43,357 nt of DNA from JAJDFU01 sp964640855 (GTDB lineage Bacteria > Bacteroidota > Bacteroidia > Chitinophagales > Saprospiraceae): contig CAZXIX010000026.1 of NCBI GenBank assembly GCA_964640855.1, positions 1 to 43,357 on the forward strand, in the 5' to 3' direction. The notes under the pieces were generated by a model that was not told where the DNA came from, did not search any database, and saw only the letters and a list, made by a program, of their open reading frames with translations. Positions 33,101 through 42,600 of this stretch are shown here, one piece after another. The number at the start of each line of letters is the position of its first letter. Position 1 is the stretch's first letter. Made by a program: the position numbers and the translations under genes.

Positions 33101-35888
33101 CCAGGTGTTCGGCAAACACCCTTTCCAGGCGCACGGTAGGTACATCCTTCAACAACTCCAGGGCTTCGACTATGCTGGCTGTGGAAAGCAGCCAAGGACT
33201 GATCTGGGCCTTTTGGAGTTCCTTGGAGATATGGCGCCCGACGGTGAGATTATTTCCCGTAACCGCCTGATCCGCGCGGGCCAGGTATTCCCACTTGCTG
33301 GTCACCACCTGCGCATTGGATTGAAATCCGATGAAATCCGTGTCCACCCGGGCAGATTGTACCTCGGTAGCCTGCAGTACGTTGGCATTCAAATGCAATC
33401 GCAGGCTGGTGTCTGCAAAGGATAAATTCAGCGCATGCCGGAGCATGAGATACAATCTGGCAGTGGGCACCTTATCTTCGGAAAAACCGTCCTGATTTTT
33501 GATGATATCGTGATCCCTTCGGGCGTTCTCGATCAGCCACTCCAGATAATTCCAGCCTTCGTCCGTGTAAGCCCTGATGGGGGCCGTCTCCGACAGAGGG
33601 CGGTCATCGATCAAAGGCCCTTTCAGGGAATAAGCCTGGTAAAAGAAAGATTTGTCAAAGATCGGCGGCTGGTCATCCGGAGCGCTGCCCGGCGTGTAGC
33701 CCAACTTGCTCAGAAGCTCTCTCGCCGGAAGCAGCCCCAGAATGCAGGATCCGTAAGTGATCCCGGCAAATACGGGATCGACGAACAACAGATAGTTGTA
33801 GAGATGATTGAAACCCTGGGAATACCGCTGGTAGAACTCCTGGGAGCTGGCATGCAGTCCCAGTACATCCAGCAGAATTTGGTGCGGATCTCCGGCTTTT
33901 CCGACCTGGACCACTTCCTTTTCGAATACCTCCCAATCCTTTCTGATCAGACTGACGACGCGGAAAATATCTTTCAGCACGGGCTGGATATCCGAATAGC
34001 CTTGAAATAAGACCCTGTCTCTATCCAGCCATCGATGCCTGGACAAAGCCGAAGTCGCCAGGATGCCATAAGGTTGATCCCCTATCCGGATGGCAGGAAC
34101 GCGGCCTCTCGGAATCAGATGGTGCGTGAAAAACCAACGGGTGATCTGCCGTTCCCAATCCGTAAATACCGGAGTCAGCAAGCTTTCCATGTAATACCCC
34201 AGAGTGGCCGGCCACAAAGCCGTATTCATGGCCATGGATTCTCTTTGGTCGGTATGGAAGTAGTGCTCCGCCTTCTCCAGAGATGAAGCCACCGGATCGA
34301 TGCCGAGGCTTTCAGCCAGCCAGCGTCCATCCGCCTTGAGCCTGCGTTCCTGTGGGTCATCCGGCTGAACCTCCGGGAAATACCGGTTAAAAGTTTCTTC
34401 CACATCATCCCCTTCGGTATATCCCGACTCCGTCTGTTCGGTATTGTTGGTGGGCGTGCCCTGGGGCAAGATCCCCAACCCCGTAGAGCTGAAGTGATGA
34501 TGGCTGAGTAAGCGCTCCAGCTCTTTCTTTCCGCGTTGGGCATCGGACAGCATCCGTACGCCCAACACCATCAAACGGTCGAAACCCTGCTGATACTGTT
34601 CGGGAGAAAGGTTCACTTTGAATCCCAGGCCCTGTTGAACGGCTGTATCGAAATCAAAGAGCCATCGGGTCTCGGTCTGGCGGGTCAGGTACTCGATGTA
34701 TAATTCCGCTTTCTCTTCTTCGACCAGGTCTTTATAATCCTTTTGGCCGTTCCCGATGGTCCCGCTGTCATAAGCTTCTTTCAGCAGAATGTCCAGGTCG
34801 TCGAGAGGCCGGGGACCCACGACCAGCGGGTTGGGAATGGGCGCTCCCAATTGGCTGACTACTTCCTTCCCGTTTTGGAACCCCATCAGTACGAAGCGGT
34901 CGGGGAAGGTGTCTACTTTGGGGGCATTCGACCAGCTTTGCTGGCGTACCGTAATTTTGTCCGAATCCGGGAAGTGCAAAAACAGGACCTTTACTTTGCC
35001 TTCAAATTTTTCGGCAGGCAGCAAATCCTGGAAGTTGTCCGGTTTAAAGGCATCAAGTAGTTCCTGGGCTTTTTTCTTATCGCCAATAGCATCCTGGAAT
35101 TTTTCCAAAAGACGATCCTGTGCCTGGGCATCGGCCCCCACCTGAAAGGCGTATTGCCAATACGTGATCAAATGCTTTTGGATATCCTCTTGGGGAAGTT
35201 TTTCGGTGGGAAGGACCAGAATGATATCCTCCTGGCTTTCCCGTTTGGGCAGCTGCTCCAGATTCCGGGGTTGATAATGCTGGATAATCCAGTAGGCCCT
35301 TCCGGCGGTAGTCGCCCCGACCAGTCCTTTCCATGCGCCCAGACGCTGTTCGCGCACATAAGATTCCACTTCCTCCTGAGTCCCTTGCCCGGCCTTGAAA
35401 AGGCTTGTCCAATACAGTTTGGCACTCTTGATCTCGGATTCCGAAAAGCTGTCTTCAAAGGCATCAATGGAGCAATCATCCGGGAATATGCGCACCCAAA
35501 GCTGATGTCGGGTTCGGTTTCGTTCGATGATTTTTTTGAAACGCGTCTCCAGGCGCAACGGGAACAATAAAATAGGCGTTTGATCCTGCAGTTGGCCGAT
35601 GGCCGTCCGGGGGTCGGAAATTTCACCGTATTGCTCCAGAACCTGGCCTTCCCGCCTAAAAACTTCCTCGAGCCTGCGGTTGCGTTCCCGGATCTCGTCC
35701 CGGAGCGATTGTTCCTCCTTTTGCAGTTGAGAAAGCCTCTTGGGGTCCAAACCACTCCGGGTCAGACGGCTCTGCTCCCTTTGCAGCTTTTTCACCTTCT
35801 CCCCGACCAGAAAAACAGATTTTTTTTCCTCCTCTTTTTGGTCCAGTACCTTGAGGTATTCTTCCTGTACACGTTTAAAATCGGCCAT
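30180..35888 (-). CDS. Giant-operon protein B (1902 residues, unknown, coiled-coil N terminus)
   Basis: The largest gene in the window. Residues ~1-85 are highly charged with heptad-like spacing (VKKLQREQSRL, LQKEEQSLRDEIRERNRRLEEVFRREG), a coiled coil. After it come ILLFPLRLETRF and LWVRIFPDDCSIDAFEDSF, then alternating alpha and beta segments without a recognised fold; TRWFFTHHLIPRGRVPAIRIGDQPYGIL around residue 590; LPVITLAHLGVQPLDLIFLMG around 1310; and more helical, Gln/Ala/Leu-rich stretches toward residues 1450-1720. There is no signal peptide. It starts 17 bases after gene C ends. The protein is probably multi-domain; no catalytic triad or nucleotide-binding loop was spotted. I do not recognise a named family. 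Confidence 0.88.
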   Translation of the reverse strand: MADFKRVQEEYLKVLDQKEEEKKSVFLVGEKVKKLQREQSRLTRSGLDPKRLSQLQKEEQSLRDEIRERNRRLEEVFRREGQVLEQYGEISDPRTAIGQLQDQTPILLFPLRLETRFKKIIERNRTRHQLWVRIFPDDCSIDAFEDSFSESEIKSAKLYWTSLFKAGQGTQEEVESYVREQRLGAWKGLVGATTAGRAYWIIQHYQPRNLEQLPKRESQEDIILVLPTEKLPQEDIQKHLITYWQYAFQVGADAQAQDRLLEKFQDAIGDKKKAQELLDAFKPDNFQDLLPAEKFEGKVKVLFLHFPDSDKITVRQQSWSNAPKVDTFPDRFVLMGFQNGKEVVSQLGAPIPNPLVVGPRPLDDLDILLKEAYDSGTIGNGQKDYKDLVEEEKAELYIEYLTRQTETRWLFDFDTAVQQGLGFKVNLSPEQYQQGFDRLMVLGVRMLSDAQRGKKELERLLSHHHFSSTGLGILPQGTPTNNTEQTESGYTEGDDVEETFNRYFPEVQPDDPQERRLKADGRWLAESLGIDPVASSLEKAEHYFHTDQRESMAMNTALWPATLGYYMESLLTPVFTDWERQITRWFFTHHLIPRGRVPAIRIGDQPYGILATSALSRHRWLDRDRVLFQGYSDIQPVLKDIFRVVSLIRKDWEVFEKEVVQVGKAGDPHQILLDVLGLHASSQEFYQRYSQGFNHLYNYLLFVDPVFAGITYGSCILGLLPARELLSKLGYTPGSAPDDQPPIFDKSFFYQAYSLKGPLIDDRPLSETAPIRAYTDEGWNYLEWLIENARRDHDIIKNQDGFSEDKVPTARLYLMLRHALNLSFADTSLRLHLNANVLQATEVQSARVDTDFIGFQSNAQVVTSKWEYLARADQAVTGNNLTVGRHISKELQKAQISPWLLSTASIVEALELLKDVPTVRLERVFAEHLASCTYRLDAWLSAFVHMQLYGMRFGGDYGEEGPWRPGIYLGAYGWVEDLKPDQRELKEKELPKELDPIFNKKGDSPLLTDDTNAGYIHAPSLNHAVTAAVLRNAYLSNASQGEPEAFKVNLSSERVRMALQIIEGMQQGQSLGALLGYQLERGLHDRYTVAEVDFYIYELRKAFPLVANKLKTTRTDPADNTPIGQLEARNVIDGLALIRHIQESGQNSYPFGKNLQATDTAAQQEAIDKEVARIQNINDAVADLALSESVHQVVQGNYDRASGALEAFSKGGYVQFPDVVKTPRSGFNLTHRMGLHLEGEASSAAGDNPRATAEPALNQWLSGLMPDLNTVGIRVSYRLPVYDGTLPSSHTDLPVITLAHLGVQPLDLIFLMGQAVDNQWPALDDLIIQHALVAHNLRLDAEIQIHYTDSLPGYTSFFELSPLVGHLRALSLGGRPLRPSDVALPNEADGSQDLALILDRSRVDDAADALLDLNTLGPGATSVPNFLAEFPADMDALSDTDIDTLVDHIDAYCISFTDLMRSLSFFGPGQGGYRFAFERRKQIYQSLFEKLDSYIRKWEEKLAAFDDLSTVQYAAAGTDAERFQLLQKAERQISIANALPLPASPDTFQNDLINGKRLSFETKLNALKALNDPAGQTKLSALVQAIQSTLEAAPAATEFDPEPLDLASERKEIRVLAEDLHKQATVLTARLGAQLEKSKILLQEFDAAADPSQRSRLLNQAAQCLFGEDFRLFPAYELSAEQAAELQNSFDARNQLLDYQRTQQGNLFPVDEWLYGVARVREKMGHWESAVMLAENQVPGLQMELHPFQLPYEPDDAWLALEFPEEKAPKQDKLLYTAFAPGFEAGKPLCGILLDEWTEVIPSRKETTGLTFHFDQPNNEAPQSFLLVTPSDFRGEWTWDDLVDALHETLDLCRTRAIEPVQIDRTAYAHFLPATVSTVTYYPVTIALNHAVNNGLKINIHE

Positions 35889-35905
35889 GAAAGTTGGATT
35901 TTAGG

Positions 35906-37651
35906 TTAGTTGGTGGGCAGCATTTCTGAAGCATGGACGGCTACCAGCACGGGTACCTGATACAAGATGTAGGCTAATTCGGCTGAACTGAGTTGGGCAC
36001 TCCAGGAAAGAGCCTTGTCCAGATCGTGCTGATCCTCTTTCTCCTGATCGGCTTCCAATACCGGTGCCACCAGGTTGATGGGGGTTGTGCTGCCGGTAAT
36101 CCGGATGAATTCCTCCTCGCCCACCGTGGGTGTGATATCGTCCCAACTCAGGTCGTTCCACACCTGTATGCTGGAGGCCGGAGATCCGTCTCCGATATCC
36201 AAACCGAACCGGGGCTCTCCCGGGCGTTCTTTTATGACGAAAAACCAGCCCGGATCATCCCAGGCGATCGTTTCGTCTTCGCAAGCCGGATCGATCTCGG
36301 CATCTTCCTTGCCGGCTCCTCCCTTGGCCTGGCATGCGGTGAGATCGAAGCCAAAAAAATGAATGTCGGGATCCACCTGTGCCTCATACAAGGGGGTTTT
36401 GATCAGATGCCGCGGCGGATTGGCTTCCTCTGCCGCCGTAAGTTCGACCAGGTTTCGTTCCTGGGTCAGATCAATTTCCCCGTCCTCATTTCGGCCCCAT
36501 TCGGCCCGGTGCGCATAGATCACGGCATTGGGATATTTTTTCAGCAATTCCCCGCGAATCACCAGGACGACCTCCTCTTGTTTGTCGCCGTTGAGCTCCC
36601 GGTTGTCGTGATCCCCCAGCTTGGAGGATTTGGACCACTTGTGCAATTCCGGGATGTCCTTTAGCTTTTCCCGGAGATCCTCGGAAGACATGCCGGCTGC
36701 ATCCAGATAGCTGGTCACATCCCAAAACTGACGAAAATAGCTACCTCTCTGATCGGTTGGGTATTCCCGCCAAAGCAACTCCCGGGCCATCTCATGATTC
36801 AGCCCCACCATGTAGGATTCAATGAACCGCTGGTTGGTTTCCAGCAGAGTGATGCTGTTCTGCTCAACGAACTGAATGTTGGGTAAGAAAAGCTCTTCGT
36901 TCTCTTTTACCAGAGGCTTGTACATCGGAAAATCGAACTCCGGATAAGCCATGGCCTCCACAAACTTCTCCACGAGCTGATCGAGGATCCATTTCGGAAT
37001 TTTCACCGAGCCCCAGGTCCAATTGGGCAGCGTGACCTTGGGATCCAGGGCATCCAGAACGGTGCCTGAGAGTTTTTGGAAGTCAAGGGGTTTCTTGGGT
37101 TTTACCTTTCCCAACTCCGCGCTTTGGAGGATCATATCGTTGAACTGCCCCAGGGCCTCTTTAAACTGAAGAGCTTCCTCGCTGTCCTCCCCGTCCCATT
37201 CCAGTTGGATCGGCTCCTGAGGCCGCGAAAGATTGAAGTTCGGGCTCTTGGGGAGCTGCCTGGGATCCGTTTTGATCTGGGTCTCTTCCAAAATGGAGAA
37301 GGCATTTGCCCGTTGTTCCTTTTCCCTTTCCTCTTCGAAACCTTCGCAGACAAAGCACAATTGATGGACCAGGGTCTCATTTTGGGGACACTCCATCAAC
37401 ATCGCATGAGCCCGCCCCTCAAAAGTAACCTCCCGCACGCCTTCCGCCGCTTTGGTTCTAACAACCCGGACCACCTTACCGGCAGCATCCAGGGCCGTGA
37501 AGGTAGGTGGGGTTGAATAATTGCTGTACCTGACGGAAATCTCCGTTACCTGGCAAGGAAAATCCACCCGCATCTTGAAACTGGTATCCAAGCCGAAGTA
37601 GCGACCCCCGAAATTGGTGATCCGGATCTTTTTAAGCTCTTTATCATTGTA
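35906..37651 (-). CDS. Giant-operon protein C, 5' end in assembly gap
   Basis: 581 residues from the gap to the stop; an ATG across the gap at 37690 is an artefact of the N-run. The visible N terminus (KIRITNFGGRYFGLDTSFKMRVDFPCQVTEISVRY) looks like a beta-sandwich surface domain. Near residue 350 comes EEVVLVIRGELLKKYPNAVIYAHRAEW, then IHFFGFDLT, a conserved-looking Asp/Cys patch (DPACEDETIAWDDPGWFFVIKERPGEPRFGLD) and WNDLSWDDI. The last part, LSSAELAYILYQVPVLVAVHA, is a hydrophobic helix-strand ending. No signal peptide can be judged. Four cysteines are spread out, without a metal motif. Function unknown. Confidence 0.8.
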   Translation of the reverse strand, partial: YNDKELKKIRITNFGGRYFGLDTSFKMRVDFPCQVTEISVRYSNYSTPPTFTALDAAGKVVRVVRTKAAEGVREVTFEGRAHAMLMECPQNETLVHQLCFVCEGFEEEREKEQRANAFSILEETQIKTDPRQLPKSPNFNLSRPQEPIQLEWDGEDSEEALQFKEALGQFNDMILQSAELGKVKPKKPLDFQKLSGTVLDALDPKVTLPNWTWGSVKIPKWILDQLVEKFVEAMAYPEFDFPMYKPLVKENEELFLPNIQFVEQNSITLLETNQRFIESYMVGLNHEMARELLWREYPTDQRGSYFRQFWDVTSYLDAAGMSSEDLREKLKDIPELHKWSKSSKLGDHDNRELNGDKQEEVVLVIRGELLKKYPNAVIYAHRAEWGRNEDGEIDLTQERNLVELTAAEEANPPRHLIKTPLYEAQVDPDIHFFGFDLTACQAKGGAGKEDAEIDPACEDETIAWDDPGWFFVIKERPGEPRFGLDIGDGSPASSIQVWNDLSWDDITPTVGEEEFIRITGSTTPINLVAPVLEADQEKEDQHDLDKALSWSAQLSSAELAYILYQVPVLVAVHASEMLPTN

Positions 37652-37661
37652 NNNNNNNNNN
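37652..37661. other. Assembly gap (10 N)
   Basis: Ten N between genes D and C. A perfect 8-bp stem (GCCCCTTT/AAAGGGGC, 37666-37673 and 37681-37688) abuts it. The true length is unknown. Confidence 0.95.
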
Positions 37662-39656
37662 AACCGCCCCTTTGCTTTGGAAAGGGGCATTCAGCGGACG
37701 CCGCATCCGGAAGAACGGAATGCAAACACTCCGGGAGCTGAGGTAAGTCGTTATGTCTTTAGAAAGGCGCTCGAAATAGTTTTCATAACCCGGGATATCC
37801 TGACCGAGTCTTACTATCTGTTCGACCAGCTTCTCCAGTTGACCGGGGGAAACACTTTCGGCCACATCCCGCAAGGTAAAGGCTCCGGGAGGGGCTACTT
37901 TGACAGGGGCTGCAGTGACATCGCCCGCATTCAGGCGATGGACGATTTTTTCAGGTGGATTTTTGGCCTCGAAAGAAAGGCGCTTGGCTATTTTTCCGCG
38001 GGGCCGAAGGGTTTGGCGCATGGGCCTGGACACCGCAGCCTCGGGTAGCAGGCTGTTCTTCAGCGCATAGTGTACCGTCGTGCCCTGCGCCATAATCCGC
38101 TTGTTCAAAGGCGTTGACAACGATACCCATTTATCCGGATTCGACAGGGAAAGGGGCTTGAACTGTTTTTCATACCACAGATTCGAAACGGAAAGGGCCA
38201 ATTGAGCCGCCCGGATCTTCTGGTTCGCTTTCAGCACATCGCCCACCTGCTCCCAGGCAGACTTCATGTAGTCCTCCTGGTTTTGCTGAATGATCTTGGT
38301 GCCGAAACCCGCAGCTACGCGCCATCGGGGATCCAGATTGAGTTCGTGAACCCAATTGTTGTTGGGGGCAACCGGATTGCCTGATTCATCCGACAATAAA
38401 CGGTCGGTCAAGGCGTGCCACTGGGCGTAGAGGGGCGCGGTGATCAGCGGGTCGGGATTCTCCCCGATAGTAAAGGTAGTATCCACCTCCGAGGGGTCTA
38501 CCGGAGCTACCGGGTCCTCCTCCTCTACTCCGCTGGCCTGGTGAGCATCCTTGGCGGAACTGGATTTGTAATCGCTGGCCAGATTGATAAAAGCGGCCAG
38601 GCTTTCCTGGAACGGATGCGGATAATCGGATTGCGCCCACTGGTCGTATCGAACGACTTCGGCATACTCATCGTCGGTATAATTGATCCGGGGGACCCGC
38701 AGGGCGCCGCCCAGACGAAGAAAACCGTTCAGATCCGGATCTTGGATGCCTTTTATGTTTCCTCCGGGACGTTGCACGTCCATCTCCCTGAGGCCCACTC
38801 TATTATCCGCGGGTTTGGGTTCCAGCAACCGGACCAGGTATTCAAAATCGCCTACCGAGCCGGTTTTAAAATACCAGCGGTAGTAATAGGGAAGCAGACT
38901 GGGCGCACCGCCCGAACTCCAGGCCAATTGGTCAAAACCAGCCGTCGAGGGATCCTCCCCGATGCCGGCCAGCCTTCCGGATTCGAAGACGGGCACCAGG
39001 AAAGCATGGTATCCGGTCTTCTCCTTTAATCGACGGGGACACAGCAGGCGGGAGTAGGCCAGATCCGGGTTGGCATTCAAAGCCGATTCCAGTTCCCCCT
39101 GAATGTCGTTGGCATTGACCGAGCGGACCTCATCGACGAGTTCGCGATTGACATGCACGTGCGCCCAGGCCCAAAGCTGATCGGAAGGGGGCAAAAGGGA
39201 AACCGGATCCGAAGCCACAAACCGAATGGCAGGCAAGGGAGCTCCGGGAGCCAGAGGCGAATCTTCGAATTCATCGTCGCGGAGGACGACCAGGCTCACC
39301 CAGGGTGTCAGCCGGTGAGAACCCGAAGCCGGATTGGGCAAGGGGCTGTATCGCCAGGGAAGGTCCTCGTCATAAAATTCGATGTACGGAAGGTAATTGG
39401 GCTCAAAATTGGTGATCCAGTTCAGCGGCTCCACCTTGATGATCGCCTTCTTGTCCAGACCCACTATATCGCCCGGCCCGTAGATCTGTATGTCCTTGTG
39501 AATGGGCGGCAGGCTGGCGCTTCCTCCGCCTACCTGATCGCCTGAAACGAGGAGGTCAATGGGAATGGTAGCCCGGGATCCTTCCTGACCACTGATCTGG
39601 TTGGCAATGCCCTGGCGGAGCCAGGGAAGGAAAGTATAGGTTGCTAATTCGTTCAT
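37662..39656 (-). CDS. Giant-operon protein D, 3' end probably in assembly gap
   Basis: 665 codons up to the gap, with no stop. It starts MNELATYTFLPWLRQGIANQ, with the ATG one base after the stop of gene E (TGACATG). Distinct lines: YGPGDIVGLDKKAIIKVEP, NWITNFEPNYLPYIEFYDED, LTPWVSLVVLRDDEFED, LWAWAHVHVNRELVDEV and YHAFLVPVFESGRLAGIGED. A later Arg/Lys-rich, Pro-spaced part (around residues 555-590) precedes a Leu-rich helix near the end. No signal peptide, no motif for an enzyme. Possibly its end is close to the gap; the visible part may be nearly complete. The phrase style resembles uncharacterised proteins remembered from Actinobacteria, unverified. Confidence 0.82.
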
Positions 39657-39657
39657 G

Positions 39658-42600
39658 TCAGAAATTTACCTCGGTGTTGGGAAGGACGTGGAGTTGCTCG
39701 GCCAGGTTGGGATCTTCCTGGATGCGCCGTTGCAGATATTCCTCCGCACCGGATTGACTCGAAAATTGCGTCGTATCCGTATGGAAAGGTTTGTTATCGG
39801 AGGTGAAAGCCACCGAATACTGATGAGTGTTCACCTCTATTTTTCCCTCCAGGGGAGCAAACTGCTTTTTGTGCTGTTGGGACAAGACCGATTTGCCGAC
39901 GGCTCCGCCTTTCAAATAGTGTTGGAAAAGACCGGAATACAGAGAAGTAAGGCCGGGACGGTAGAAATGGTAGAACCGAATGACATGCCGCTTGTAATTA
40001 TTGTCGATGATGATGGTCTCATAACGAACCTCCTGCACGACGGCCTGGCTGGTCCGCAATTGGGCGCCGTCCGCTGACACCTTCAGTCCGCTTTTCTGCC
40101 ATTCGAAAGCGGGGGTGGATAGCTTTTTCGAACCGTCCAACTTCTTGAACTGCCCCATGGCAAATTGCTGCTCGACATCGTCCAGTTTGGCCCACCCGCC
40201 GCTCTGGCTCACCGAAAGCCGGTTGACATCGCTGGGTTCCTGATTGCCGATCAGCTCCAGCAGAAATTCCAGCGGGATCTTCTGTTGACTGATCTGCAGA
40301 TAACCTACCGGATGCAACACCAGAGCGTCTTCCTCCGATTCGCCCAATTGCCTCAGCGACACCAGTGTTTGGCTGCCCGCAGGCAAAACCGCCTGCCAGT
40401 TGCTCGTTTTTTGGAATTCGCTTTCGATCAGGGGAAATACCTCGATGGGAGGTAATTCCGTGTTCCGATTCTCGCCCCAGATCTCCTCGAAGGGTACCTT
40501 AATGTCGAACAGGAGCAAGCTGATCTTGCCTTTCCCTTTGATGTGCCAGGGAGTGGGACCTTCCAGAAAACCACTGAATCCAACGCTGAAAAGTCCGATC
40601 CCGAATACCTTGACCGACAGGCTGACCGACAGGCTGAAGTTGAAAAAGAAGGGGTCGAACTGGAAAAGCGCATCGAAGCCGAAGTGGCCGTCGATATTGA
40701 ATTCGCTTAAGCCGAAAAAGACCTCTACCCGCGCGCCGAACTGTACGGAATTGGAGGTGACCGCAAAATAACCTTCAATACGGATCCGGGCAAAGGATTC
40801 ATTCAGCAGGCTGACCGCGATCCGGGGAGGCTCCGGAAACGGAAGCGGGGGTACCGGATAAGCCGGATGGAAACCGCCCGCACTGATCACAAAATTAGCC
40901 TGGTCGCCCCAATTGATCAAAAGGCCGAATCCTCCTTCCAGCGTGATGAACAGAATGCGGGAATCAAAAAGCTCGGCGTAGAACCAAAGCAAGGAGTTTT
41001 CGGGTTCAAAGCGCCCGATGAAGTTGACCTGAAGCCTTAATATATCCGCATTTTCGTCGGGAAGAGCCACTTTGACCACCCCGAGAATGGTAATGGCCAC
41101 GTTGGGGAATTCGACGATGATCCCCAAAGAAACGCTCACCAGGGTAGGTGTCCCCCACCCGATCTTGGCCATGGGTCCCACCAAAAACTGGTCTTCAAAG
41201 GGCGGGAAGAACTGCCTCAGGTCGCTGATGATCTGCGGAGCATTGGCTATCACATCCTGCGGAAACATGACACTCTCTATGGCCCCGGTGCGGATGCCAT
41301 CCGTGAGCGGCTGCATGTTTACCGTTCGATTCAAACCGAGAATGCCGCCTACGCCGATCAGGGTAAAACCAAACCCCAGTTGGATGCCCGTTCCGAATTC
41401 AACGGTGATGATGATCAAAAGGGAAAACCCTTTGGAGCCATCCGGCATCCGGGTGGTGATCAATCCGATGGCTTTGAGCGCGATCCATTCGCTGAACACC
41501 AACTCCAGCGCACCGGCGTACTCTTCCCGGTCAAAGTCCAGGAACAGATACCCGCCTCCTTTGATGACGCCCGCATCCAGCGACAGGCCTATTCCATTCG
41601 GAGGTTTGAAAGCGAATCCCAGGTCCAGAGGTCCCAGATTTCCGTCTCCGCCCGGAGGAAAATCGATCGGCACCGAAACGCCCATCCGCTCCACCACGGC
41701 CTGCAAGGGCCCCAGATTGGCTTTGATCTGGGTAGCCACATCCAGCCGGAAAGGGGTATCCCCACCTACGACCCCGATCAAGTAAATGCCTTGAAATTCT
41801 ACGGGGCCCAGCGAAAGGTGTACGGGCAGATACAATTCGATGCCGGCACTGCCCGACAGTTGCAATCCATTGGTCGGGGACCAGGTGCCCGCCAGACTAA
41901 ACGAGGATTCCAGATTTAATCCCGAGAGGATACTATTCAGAAACCCATCGCCCTGGCTGGCGTCTATTTTCAGCTTTCCATCCTCGATGGCGAAAGAAAA
42001 GTTCGGACTGACTTCGGCTTTTCCGGTGGCACTGTTCCAGACTCCGACTACCCCTATACCTCCTCGGATGGTACCGGCTTCCAGGCGGCTCCCATCGGCT
42101 GTACCGATGAAGATCATGGGGCGATCCGGGTAGTTGGCCACCAGGCTGGATTCCACCTCAAACGACAGTTCGCCCACCGGAGGCGTCATCTCCACTTCGC
42201 CGGAAGGGTTGATCGTACCCTCTACTCCGGAAGCAAAAGTGCCGGATGTACCTATGAGGGCTTTCCAGGGGGGTATGAGGTCGAATTCCTGATCGTAATC
42301 GAAGTTAGCCGGCACCCGAAGCCGGATGTCCAAACCCGGAGGTGAGGAGGTATTCGCCTGTAGTTTAAACAGGTAAGCCTCCAGGATGGGAGGTTGGGAT
42401 CCTTGAGGGATCAAATCATTCAGTACGCCCAACCTCGTCAGGAAAGGTCCCAGTTTTTCAAAGAGGACACTACCGTCAAAGCTGTTCCCGCCCCACTGAT
42501 AGAGGTCCCGGAAATAATTTTCCGTATCCAGCAAAAGAGGCACCAGATTATCCAGCCGGACTTCCCTCAGACGGTAGGGAACGGAAAGCTCCTGGCCCGG

